Shown here piece after piece: positions 45,970 through 53,992 of a DNA stretch of 64,000 nt. Location of the stretch: contig NZ_CP012673.1 in assembly GCF_002950945.1 (NCBI RefSeq), forward strand, positions 5,579,001-5,643,000. Direction: 5' to 3'. Under the pieces are notes generated by a model that saw only the letters and a list, made by a program, of their open reading frames with translations, ran no database searches and was not told the origin of the DNA. The stretch comes from Sorangium cellulosum (GTDB taxonomy: Bacteria; Myxococcota_A; Polyangia; Polyangiales; Polyangiaceae). The translations under genes were made by a program, and so were the position numbers. How positions within the stretch are numbered: position 1 is the stretch's first letter; each line of letters begins with the position of its first letter.

Positions 45970-47544
45970 CTACTCGACCTCGTTTGAGAAGCTCTCGAGC
46001 CAGCCCTCGATGTCCTCGGTCGGGACGACGAGCGGTCGCGAGGTCGGCTCTGCCGTCGGGTAGCCCCCCACCTCGTCCTGGCTGTTCACGAACATGCCGC
46101 CGCCGGAGACGAAGTCCGCGACGATGCGCAGATCGACCTCGTCGCGGTCGCTCGGCCGGGCGCCCGCGTGCGCGAGCACGTGGTCGACGACCGACGCTGC
46201 GGGGAGCGCCACGAGGCCGTCGGGCCACACCGGCTTCTCGGCGAGCACGACGATGTCCGGGGACGCGATCGGCACGGCTTCGCCGCGCGCATCCACGGCG
46301 ATGTTGTCCTCGAGGTAGGCTGAGCCCCGCGAGTTGGTGCCGACCATCGGGAGCCCCGGCATCGTATCGACGCCGTGCCGCATGTAGTTGCCGACGACGC
46401 TGACCCTGGGGGACTCCGGGGTGACGCCCGAGCTCTCCCACTCCCTGAGGACGGGGCCGAGCCGCATTGCCCACCGCCCGGGGTTGTAGACGACGTTGTT
46501 CACGATCGCCCCGGTCGCGAACCCTTTGTACCAGGGGTTTCGCTCGTTGTTGTGGGCGTAGAGGTTGCCCACGACGGTGACGTCGGTGCAGTGGTCGTGC
46601 ACGAGGGTGCCCATCGAATGCGAGCCCTTCTCGTGGATGGATTCGAGCAGCCCTTCGGCGATGATGTTGTTGCTGAGGGTGACGCGGCGCGACGTCCCTT
46701 CGGGGCCGTCGAAGCGGGGGCCCGAGACCGACAGGTTCTCGTCGACGCCCCACGCCACCGAGCAATGGTCGATCACGATGTTGTACGCCGAGGGGCCGTC
46801 CGTCGTGACGTCGGGCTCGAACCCCGACGCCGGCGCGGCCCCGGCGTCCCCCATCCGGAAGCGGAGGTGCTGGATCCGCACGTCGTGGGTGAGGATCCGC
46901 ATGCCGCCGCGGATCAGCGTGATGCCCGGCGAGGGCGCGGTCTGGCCGGCGATCGTGACGAACGGCTCGGTGATGTTGAGGCGCGCCCTGTTCAGATCGA
47001 TGATCCCGCCGACCTCGAACACGACGATGCGTGGCCCGGGCGTCTCCAGCGCCTCGCGCAGGGATCCCGGGCCGTCCGCGTCGAGGTTCGTCACCTTGAG
47101 GATCGCGGCGTCGTCGTCGACGGGCGCCGAGCCGCCCGAGCCACCTGCGCCGCTGGTCGAGGAGGCCACGCCACCGGCGCCGCCTGAGCCGCTGGTTGCG
47201 GCGGCCGAACCGCCCGAGCCGCCTGCACCACCTGAGCCGCCTGCGCCGCTGGTCGAGGAGGCCGCGCCACCGGCGCCGCCTGCGCCGCTGGTTGCGGTGG
47301 CCGAACCGCCCGAGCCGCCTGCGCCACCTGAGCCGGTGGTCGCGGAGGTCGAGCCGCCTGAGCCGCTGGTCGCGGAGGCCGAGCCGCCTGAGCCGCTGGT
47401 CATGGAGGCCGAGCCGCCTGCGCCGCCCGCCGATCCTTCATCGGGGCCGGTTGAGCATGCTGCCAGGATGATGAGCGCGAGGGCGGCCGAGCCGGACGCG
47501 CCGCGAATGCGTTGAAGTCGATCGTACACTGATGTCTCCGTCAT
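45970..47544 (-). CDS. Pectate lyase-like PL1 protein, lipoprotein
   Basis: A 524-residue protein. The signal ends LALIILAACST. A very repetitive Gly/Ser/Ala/Thr linker (ATSGSGGS units) spans residues about 25-130. The beta-helix has LDADGPGSLREALETPGP and VVFEVGGIIDL, then IVIDHCSVAWGVDENLSVSG with calcium-type Asp residues, and ERNPWYKGFATGAIVNNVVY. This is the pectate-lyase subgroup more typical of Bacteroidetes PL1 enzymes. The start at 47544 is chosen for its signal; the frame is open further upstream. It follows the PL1 gene at 48815-47589 by 44 bp. Confidence 0.85.
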   Translation of the reverse strand: MTETSVYDRLQRIRGASGSAALALIILAACSTGPDEGSAGGAGGSASMTSGSGGSASATSGSGGSTSATTGSGGAGGSGGSATATSGAGGAGGAASSTSGAGGSGGAGGSGGSAAATSGSGGAGGVASSTSGAGGSGGSAPVDDDAAILKVTNLDADGPGSLREALETPGPRIVVFEVGGIIDLNRARLNITEPFVTIAGQTAPSPGITLIRGGMRILTHDVRIQHLRFRMGDAGAAPASGFEPDVTTDGPSAYNIVIDHCSVAWGVDENLSVSGPRFDGPEGTSRRVTLSNNIIAEGLLESIHEKGSHSMGTLVHDHCTDVTVVGNLYAHNNERNPWYKGFATGAIVNNVVYNPGRWAMRLGPVLREWESSGVTPESPRVSVVGNYMRHGVDTMPGLPMVGTNSRGSAYLEDNIAVDARGEAVPIASPDIVVLAEKPVWPDGLVALPAASVVDHVLAHAGARPSDRDEVDLRIVADFVSGGGMFVNSQDEVGGYPTAEPTSRPLVVPTEDIEGWLESFSNEVE

Positions 47545-47588
47545 GAGTGCGGCCGCTGCTCCGGGAGGTCCGCCGGTGCAGGGGAGCT

Positions 47589-48815
47589 TCATTGGTCGAT
47601 CTTGCCCACGCCCGCGCCGGCCATCACGATCGCCGGGACATCCATGCTGCTGTCCAGCGCGTACCCGTAATAGGTGCTCGGCTCGACCACCGGGCCGGCG
47701 ACCTCGATCTCGTGGTTGCAGTCGACGAGTGTGTTGTCTCGGGCGATCATCCGACCAGGGTTGTTGTCCTCGAAGATCACCCGTCCAGGGTTGTTGACGC
47801 TGAAGAAGTAGTTGCCCTCGGCGACCACCCCGGCATTCCACGTCGAGGCGATGCCGTAGCTGTTGTCGTTGTAATAGTTGTTGTAGACGTGCACGGGCTC
47901 GCCGAAGCGGACCCGCGGGTTGCGCTGGTCGGAGCGGTCGAAGAAATTGTGGTGGTAGGTGACCCGGAGCCGCCCGGTGTCCTGGGGGGCGCCGAGCTCG
48001 TCGTGCCCGAGGAGGCAGGTCTTCGTGTGGTCGTAGAAGTGGTTCCAGGACACGGTGATGAGGTCCGAGCCCCGCTTGATGTCGAGCGCGCCGTCGCCAC
48101 CGTTCGAGAGGTCGCAGTGGTCGATCCAGATGTGGTGGGAGAACATCTGGATGTTGATGAGGTCGTCCGAGGCCCCGGTGATCTTGAGGTTGCGGAGGAT
48201 GATGTTGTGGACCGCTTCCGGCGGGGGCGAGGTGATGGCGTCGTCCACCGGCAAGCCGATCTTGAGGCCGCCGCCGGTGAGCGTCGCGTCCGCGCCGAGG
48301 CCGATGATCGTCTTGTGGGACGTCACGTCGTGCATGCCGTCGGTGGTGCCGGTGGGCAGCGTGATCGTCCCGGCGACCTGGATGACGTGTGGCCCCGGGC
48401 GTGCGATGTAGTCGAGGAACTCCTCCGTCGTGGAGACCGTGACCACCGGGCCGCCCGCGCCGCCGGTGGTGGTCCTGACCCCATACCCCTCGACGGCCGC
48501 GAACCCGTCTGGCCCGTCCCCGAGCACGGGAGGCCCGCCGCCGGCCCCGCCGTGGCCGCCCGAGGCCGCGCTGCCGCCCGAGGCCGCGCTGCCGCCCGAG
48601 GCCGCGCCGTTGCTTCCTGCGCCGCCCGAGGCTGCGCCGCTCCCAGCGCCGCCGGAAACCGCGCCGCTCCCCGAGCTACCCGCGCCCGGAGAGGCGCCGC
48701 CGGTCCCGCCCTGTCCGGCCGCCTCGTCGCTCGGTCCGGGTGAGCTCGCCGCGCCGGAGCAACCGGCCAGGACCGCGCAGCTGAGGACGACGAACGAGAG
48801 AACAGCGGATTTCAT
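47589..48815 (-). CDS. Pectate lyase, family PL1, lipoprotein
   Basis: A 408-residue protein. The signal ends LSCAVLAGCSG. A Gly/Ala/Ser linker with ASGGSAASGG repeats runs to about residue 100. PL1 landmarks are TSHKTIIGLGADATL, IWIDHCDLSNGGDGALDIKR, LITVSWNHFYDHTKTCLLGH, and QRNPRVRFGEPVHVYNNYY with the catalytic Arg. It leads a minus-strand operon with another PL1 and a VWA gene. A sigma-54-like promoter and GTCAAC site 6 lie upstream. Confidence 0.93.
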   Translation of the reverse strand: MKSAVLSFVVLSCAVLAGCSGAASSPGPSDEAAGQGGTGGASPGAGSSGSGAVSGGAGSGAASGGAGSNGAASGGSAASGGSAASGGHGGAGGGPPVLGDGPDGFAAVEGYGVRTTTGGAGGPVVTVSTTEEFLDYIARPGPHVIQVAGTITLPTGTTDGMHDVTSHKTIIGLGADATLTGGGLKIGLPVDDAITSPPPEAVHNIILRNLKITGASDDLINIQMFSHHIWIDHCDLSNGGDGALDIKRGSDLITVSWNHFYDHTKTCLLGHDELGAPQDTGRLRVTYHHNFFDRSDQRNPRVRFGEPVHVYNNYYNDNSYGIASTWNAGVVAEGNYFFSVNNPGRVIFEDNNPGRMIARDNTLVDCNHEIEVAGPVVEPSTYYGYALDSSMDVPAIVMAGAGVGKIDQ

Positions 48816-49025
48816 GCAACGTATCCTTTCGAGTTGAGACACCCCGCCGGGCGCTCCAGGCGCCGAGATCGCGCGGGACAAAGGCCGGCCGCCGCGCAGC
48901 TCACGGTCGCCGCGATTCATTGCGCGCCGCGGTGTAGCGCCGGCCCATGCGCCGTCGGGTTCACGTGTGACGTACCGCCCGCCGAGCCGTGCCGGAAACG
49001 AGCCTCGTCGATGAGCCGAAACATA

Positions 49026-49041
49026 AGCAATGACAATGCCA
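49026..49041 (-). promoter_or_regulatory. Candidate sigma-54 promoter, leftward PL1 operon
   Basis: On the minus strand it reads TGGCATTGTCATTGCT with GG-N10-GC spacing; TGGCA and TTGCT are both intact. It lies about 210 bases before the PL1 start and 113 bases from site 6. Confidence 0.65.
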
Positions 49042-49154
49042 CCCGCTCGACCCCGCCTGCACACGGCGCATTCCGGCCCGCGCGCGAGCCGGAGGGAGCC
49101 GCGCTGCGCTCGCAGCGTGCATGTCCTCGTCGCGGTGCGCCGGGGCGCCGCCGC

Positions 49155-49171
49155 GTCAACCGCGGGTTGAC
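49155..49171. promoter_or_regulatory. GTCAAC palindrome, site 6
   Basis: GTCAACCGCGGGTTGAC is a perfect dyad with seven-base arms. It lies between two divergent sigma-54-like promoters, 113 and 176 bases from them, so one site could serve both directions. Confidence 0.7.
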
Positions 49172-49347
49172 TCGATTGACGGCGTCGCGGCACCACGATG
49201 TCGATCGCAGGTCGATCCGCGGCCGTCTGCGCGGTCCTCGTGGACAGCGCCGCACGCCGGCGCGTCACCAGGCCAGAGGGCGTCGTTCGCGGCCGCGCCC
49301 GCGCAGCATCCTGAAGAGCCCGGCGGCCGGACCGGCGTGGTTCTGAG

Positions 49348-49363
49348 CGGCACACCCGTTGCT
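49348..49363 (+). promoter_or_regulatory. Candidate sigma-54 promoter, rightward PL1 genes
   Basis: CGGCACACCCGTTGCT has the GGCAC core, TTGCT and GG-N10-GC spacing. The predicted leader is about 170 bases and starts inside the 11-bp repeat array. Confidence 0.65.
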
Positions 49364-49413
49364 TGGGAGTTGCTCGGAGATTGCTTGGGCGTCGCCTGGG
49401 CGTTGCGCAGGAC
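49359..49413. repeat. Five tandem 11-bp repeats overlapping the -12 box
   Basis: The units are TTGCTTGGGAG, TTGCTCGGAGA, TTGCTTGGGCG, TCGCCTGGGCG and TTGCGCAGGAC. The period is exactly 11 bases, about one helical turn. The first unit contains the TTGC of the promoter, so the array could offer alternative -12 boxes or phased protein sites. Confidence 0.6.
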
Positions 49414-49547
49414 AGACGACGGCGAGCCGCGGAAGCCCGAACGCGCCGCCGCCGCAAAGCGCCGCCCGCCGATCTCCGCTGTCCGCTGCCTCGACCGCGC
49501 ACAGCGCGACGACACCAGCATTCCAATCGGGTCACAGGTGAATCTGA

Positions 49548-50733
49548 ATGACGAGCTCAAGCCGCACCTCATGTCGGATCCTCGCGCTCCCGCTCGCGCT
49601 GCTGGCGCTCGGCCTCTCGGCGTGCGGCGGCGACGACACCGCCCCTCACGCGACGGACGGCGCCGGCGGCGCGGGGGGGCTCGATCCCGGCCGGCCCCGG
49701 CGGCGCGACGTCCGGCGGCACCACCTCCGCCGGCAGCACCACCTCCGCCGGAACGAGCGGCGCCTCCAGCACGTCGACCGGCGGGCCCGGCGTCGATCCC
49801 CCGACGGAGCCGCCGCCTCCCGCCCCCGAGCATGGCCCGATCGGGTTCGCGTCGCTGAACGGCGGGACGACCGGCGGCGAAGGCGGGATGGTGGTCACGG
49901 TCTCGGACGCGGAGTCGCTCATGGAGGCCATGGCGGGCACCGAGCCGCGCGTCGTCCAGATCTCCGGGACCATCCAGCTCTCCGGCATGAACGACGTGGG
50001 CTCGAACAAGACGATCCTCGGGCTCGGCGCCGACGCGAAGATCGTCGGCGGCGGGCTCTATCTGTACCGCGAGAAGAACGTCATCATCCGCAACATCACG
50101 TTCGAGGACGCGAACGAGGACGCCATCGGCATCACCACCGAGACCACGAACGTCTGGATCGATCACTGCACGTTCATGAACGGCGCCGACGGCCTGATCG
50201 ACATCGTCCGGGAGTCGTCCTACGTGACCTTGTCGTGGAACGTCTTCAGGAACCACCACAAGACGATCCTCATCGGCCACTCCGACGCGGCCGCATCGGA
50301 CGCAGGGTTCCTCAAGGTCACCCTCCACCACAACTGGTTCGACGCCACCCAGACGCGCCACCCGAGCGTCCGCTTCGGCCAGGTGCACGTGCTCAACAAC
50401 TATTACCTCAACAACCTCTCCTACGGGGTCGCGTCCCGCATGGAGGCCGACGTCGTCGTGGAGGGGAACTACTTCTTGAACACGTGGTTCCCTTGCCGGG
50501 CGGGGTACGCCGACTCCGAGCCGGGCGACATCGTCGAGCGCGGCAACCTCATCGAGACCAACATGCCGCCTCCGCCGTCGGAGGACCCGAACGATCCCCC
50601 GCCTCCCGCGACGCCGGTCTGCGAGACGCGCGGCGCCGCGTTCGACCCTGCCGCGGCGTACGCCTACACCGCGGATCCGGCGGAGGACGTCCCGGCGCTC
50701 GTCATGCGTCACGCCGGCGCCGGCCGGATCTGA
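49548..50733 (+). pseudogene. Pectate lyase PL1 lipoprotein split by a frameshift in a G7 run
   Basis: The ATG at 49548 opens a normal lipoprotein signal (LALPLALLALGLSACGGDD) and linker DGAGGAGG, but this frame turns into Arg/His-rich nonsense after 49679. Reading one base later from about 49678 gives the expected linker (GGATSGGTTSAGSTTSAG) and a full PL1 domain to 50733: VGSNKTILGLGADAKIVGG, VWIDHCTFMNGADGLIDIVR and TRHPSVRFGQVHVLNNYYL. The switch falls in seven G at 49673-49679; six G would restore one frame of about 394 codons. It may be a sequencing error, a real null mutation, or slippage. All catalytic motifs are intact. Confidence 0.85.
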
Positions 50734-50830
50734 CGGCGCCTCTTGCGCGGGGCGACACATCCCCCGGCGCGACCCGCCGAGCGCCTCGCGAGCGCGGCGA
50801 CATCTCCGGAACACCACGAGAGGAGGACCC

Positions 50831-52048
50831 TTGAAGAACAGGACATGGTGCTTGGCAGAGCTCGCGCTCGTGTGCGCGCTCGCGATGGGCTGCAGCGACG
50901 GCGCCGCGCCGGGGGACACGTCGTCGAGCGGCGGTGGCGGCGGCGGCGCGCCCGCGCCGGGTCCGGGCGGCGGGCCCGCCGCGGGCTCGACGACGACGGC
51001 GACGGGGGGCGCGACCAGCTCCCCGACCAGCTCGGCCTCCGGCGCGGGCGGGGGGCCCGCGTCCTCGGGCGCGGGCGCGGGCGGCGGCGCCGCCGACGCG
51101 TCGCTGATCGGGTTCGCGGCCTACGACGCCGACGGCCTGGCGACGACGACGGGCGGCTCGGGCGGCGAGGTCGTCACGGTGACGAGCTACGCCGACCTGG
51201 TCGCCGCCCTCGCGGACGACGCGCCGCGGGTCGTCCGGATCTCGGGCACGATCGTGGGCGGCGGCGCCCCGATGCTGCGCGTGCGCTCCAACAAGACCCT
51301 CCTCGGCGTGGGCGCCGACGCGACCATCGACGGCTTCGGCTTCGACGTGAGCGGCTGGACGGAGGAGCTCTCGGCCAGCACGGGCGGCACCTGCACGTCC
51401 GCCACGCCCGAGGGCTACACGCCGGTCTCGAACGTCATCATCCGGAACCTCACGTTCGTCAACTCGCCGGACGACTCCGTCAACGTCCCTTGCTTCTCGC
51501 ACCACGTGTGGATCGATCACAACACGTTCGAGCGCGGCCACGACGGGTCCGTCGACGTGAAGCGCGGCTCCGACTGGGTCACGGTCTCGTGGAACCACTT
51601 CCATCAGACGGACAAGAGCATGCTGCTCGGCCACGACGACGACAACGGCGCGCAGGACACGGGCAAGCTGCACGTCACCTATCACCACAACTGGTTCGAC
51701 CACAGCAATCAGCGTCACCCCCGCGTCCGCTTCGGGCACGCCCACGTGTTCAACAACTTCGCCGACGGGCTCGGCGACTACATGGTCGGCAAGGGCGTGG
51801 GCTGCTCCATCCACGCCGACGGGAACTTCCTCCAGAACGCCGAGGCCGCCACCGACGACTACGGCGGCACCGACATCACCTGGACCGAGTCGAACCTCGT
51901 CGACGCCGCCACGGACCCCGCCGTGGCGAACGGCCGCGGGTTCGACCCGTCGCAGTTCTACGCGTGGTCCCCCGATCCCGCGGAGGAGATCCCCACGCTC
52001 GTCCCGGCGGGGGCGGGAGCCGGCGTGCTCAGCGGCGACGAGCACTGA
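50831..52048 (+). CDS. Pectate lyase, family PL1, lipoprotein
   Basis: A 405-residue protein with a TTG start and AGGAGG four bases upstream. The signal ends VCALAMGCSD. A Gly/Ala/Ser/Thr linker runs to about residue 90. PL1 motifs: RSNKTLLGVGADATIDG, VWIDHNTFERGHDGSVDVKR, VTVSWNHFHQTDKSMLLGHD, and QRHPRVRFGHAHVFNNFAD with the catalytic Arg. It follows the frameshifted PL1 gene by 97 bp and probably shares its promoter. Confidence 0.92.
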   Translation: MKNRTWCLAELALVCALAMGCSDGAAPGDTSSSGGGGGGAPAPGPGGGPAAGSTTTATGGATSSPTSSASGAGGGPASSGAGAGGGAADASLIGFAAYDADGLATTTGGSGGEVVTVTSYADLVAALADDAPRVVRISGTIVGGGAPMLRVRSNKTLLGVGADATIDGFGFDVSGWTEELSASTGGTCTSATPEGYTPVSNVIIRNLTFVNSPDDSVNVPCFSHHVWIDHNTFERGHDGSVDVKRGSDWVTVSWNHFHQTDKSMLLGHDDDNGAQDTGKLHVTYHHNWFDHSNQRHPRVRFGHAHVFNNFADGLGDYMVGKGVGCSIHADGNFLQNAEAATDDYGGTDITWTESNLVDAATDPAVANGRGFDPSQFYAWSPDPAEEIPTLVPAGAGAGVLSGDEH

Positions 52049-52176
52049 CCGGACCGCGGCGACCCGCGGCGCCGGAAGACGCTGCCCCTCGGGCGCAAAC
52101 GCGGCGCCGACCGTTTTCGGCGCGCGGCGCCGCCCGGGCGCTGGACGGCGCCGCCGCCGGGTTATCCTTCGCGCCG

Positions 52177-53166
52177 ATGCCCGACTTCACGCCCTCCGAG
52201 GCCAAGGCCCTCTCCCAGTGCGTCGCCCGCTTCACGGACACGTTCCGCCGCGACGTGGCGGACGTGGTCCGGCAGCAGTTCCGGGGCTACGAGCCGTCGG
52301 AGGTGACCGAGCTGATCGGCCAGCTGAGCCTGCTCGGCCGCCAGCTGGAGCAGCGCCAGCCGCAGGTCCAGATCCACGACACGCAAGGCCCGCTGCTCAA
52401 GCGCATCCTGATCCAGCTCCGGCGCGACAGCGCGATGGTGATCGAGGAGCCGCTCCAGAAGGCCGTGAACGCCGACACCATCCGGCACCTCCGGCGCGAG
52501 GTCCACGCGCTGGAGCAGCTCATGGCCGCGCCGTGGTTCGCCGCCACGCCCGCGCTGCAGGTGCCGCAGCTGACGGACTACATGTCGATCCGGCACGCCG
52601 AGGCCGTGCTGCCGGAGGCGCCGCCGCTCCGGCAGCGCGAGTACGACGAGAAGTTCCACATCCTCGAGGCGCCCGGGCTGTTCCTGCCCGACCTGGCCCA
52701 CTACCGGGCGCGCTGCGGGCTGCGGGGCGCGGCCATCGCCGTCGCGTTCATCGACATCGACGACTTCAAGGCGTTCAACAACCAGCACACCGAGACCGTG
52801 GTCGACCTCCACGTGCTCCCGCCGTTCATGGAGAGCATCGAGGCGCACGTCTTCGCGCACGGGCACGCGTACCGGTTCGGCGGCGACGAGTACATGGTCA
52901 CGCTCCCCAACGCGACCCGCGCGTGGGCGGTCGACTTCCTGCGCGGCCTCCAGGGGCGCCTCGCCCGCCGCCGCTACCGCCGCATCGAGCGCTCGCCGAC
53001 GATCTCCGTCGGGCTGTGCGTCGCCGACGTCGACTGCTTCCTGACCGACCGCGAGATCCAGGCCCGCGCCAACCTGGCCAAGAACCACGCCAAGGAGACC
53101 GAGAAGGGCCGCATCGCCACGTTCCACGGGGAGCTGTTCCGCCCCGAGGATCTGGTGCTCGTGTGA
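52177..53166 (+). CDS. GGDEF-domain protein (putative diguanylate cyclase)
   Basis: A 329-residue soluble protein. The N-terminal half is helical with no recognised sensor. The GGDEF domain covers about residues 175-320: VAFIDIDDFKAFNNQH matches the metal and substrate segment, and YRFGGDEYMVTLPN carries the signature as GGDEY, compatible with activity. It would make c-di-GMP from GTP. A TATCCT box eight bases before the ATG suggests a leaderless transcript. Its stop overlaps the GTG of the HD gene, so the two are co-translated. Confidence 0.85.
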   Translation: MPDFTPSEAKALSQCVARFTDTFRRDVADVVRQQFRGYEPSEVTELIGQLSLLGRQLEQRQPQVQIHDTQGPLLKRILIQLRRDSAMVIEEPLQKAVNADTIRHLRREVHALEQLMAAPWFAATPALQVPQLTDYMSIRHAEAVLPEAPPLRQREYDEKFHILEAPGLFLPDLAHYRARCGLRGAAIAVAFIDIDDFKAFNNQHTETVVDLHVLPPFMESIEAHVFAHGHAYRFGGDEYMVTLPNATRAWAVDFLRGLQGRLARRRYRRIERSPTISVGLCVADVDCFLTDREIQARANLAKNHAKETEKGRIATFHGELFRPEDLVLV

Positions 53167-53912
53167 GGCCCGGCGGCCCCGCCGGGGCGGACGGCGCGCC
53201 CGGCTCCGACGCGGGCGGCGTCGCCCACGCGGGCGGCGTCGCCCACGCGGGCGGCGTCGCCCACGCGGGCGGTCCCCCCCTCGACGCGCCGCCCGCTCCG
53301 GGCGGGCTCGCGCTGCCGGAGCCGCTGTGGCGCGCGGTGCGCGCGGCCCACGGCGAGCCCGGGCGCGCGTACCACAACCTGGACCACGTGCGCGAGGTGC
53401 TCGCGCGCATGGACGAGGTCGGCCGCGACATCGGCTGGCGCAGCCCGCGCGAGGTCTTCCTCGCCGCGCTCTTCCACGACGCGGTCTACGCGGCCGGCCG
53501 CCACGACAACGAGGCGCGCAGCGCGGCGCTCGCGCGCGAGGCGGTGGCGCGCTGGCTGTCCGGCGAGGGGATCGACGCCGACCTCGTCGCGCGGCTCATC
53601 CTGCTCACGGCGCGCCACGGCGCGCTCGGGCCGGCCGACGTGGGCGAGGACGAGGCCCTGTTCCTCGACTGCGACATGGCCATCCTCGGCAGCGACGCGG
53701 CCGCGTTCGACGCCTACGACCGCGGCATCGCCGAAGAGTACGGCGCCCTGCCGCCCGAGGCGTACGCCGCCGGCCGGCGGCGCTTCTTCGAGAGGCTGCT
53801 CGCCGCCGAGCACATCTTCCTGTCTCCGTATTTCCGCGGCCGCCTCGAGGGGCGCGCGCGTGAGAACCTGCGCCGGAAGCTCGCGGAGGCGCCGGCGGGC
53901 GGCGGGGTCTGA
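53163..53912 (+). CDS. HD-domain metal-dependent phosphohydrolase
   Basis: A 249-residue protein starting with GTG in a GTGA overlap with the GGDEF gene. Residues about 17-38 come from an 18-bp DNA repeat (GGVAHA units). The HD domain has YHNLDHVREVL, AALFHDAVY and RHDNEARSA, matching the predicted HD hydrolases of COG4339. The C-terminus (RRRFFERLLAAEHIFLSPYF) is also typical. The substrate is unknown; coupling to a GGDEF enzyme hints at a nucleotide. Confidence 0.8.
   Translation: MRPGGPAGADGAPGSDAGGVAHAGGVAHAGGVAHAGGPPLDAPPAPGGLALPEPLWRAVRAAHGEPGRAYHNLDHVREVLARMDEVGRDIGWRSPREVFLAALFHDAVYAAGRHDNEARSAALAREAVARWLSGEGIDADLVARLILLTARHGALGPADVGEDEALFLDCDMAILGSDAAAFDAYDRGIAEEYGALPPEAYAAGRRRFFERLLAAEHIFLSPYFRGRLEGRARENLRRKLAEAPAGGGV
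53211..53275. repeat. 18-bp tandem repeat inside the HD gene
   Basis: GCGGGCGGCGTCGCCCAC is repeated three times exactly, followed by a partial fourth copy. It encodes six-residue units in a flexible N-terminal tail, so copy number could vary without breaking the frame. Confidence 0.75.
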
Positions 53913-53992
53913 GGATCGCCGCGGCGCGCCGCCGTACGGCTCGGCGGGTGCGTCTGTCACAGGTTATCCTCGCCGCCGTGAAGGAGATGACA

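Larger units (their letters stand above)
48816..49547. other. Divergent regulatory region between two PL1 genes
   Basis: In 732 bases there is no convincing gene. In order there is a minus-strand sigma-54-like promoter (49026-49041), GTCAAC site 6 (49155-49171), a plus-strand sigma-54-like promoter (49348-49363), and a five-copy 11-bp repeat (49359-49413). Confidence 0.6.

Noticed and set aside
47545..47841. N-terminal extension of the PL1-like gene beyond 47544
   Set aside because: The added residues overlap the neighbouring PL1 gene and would bury the lipoprotein signal inside the protein.
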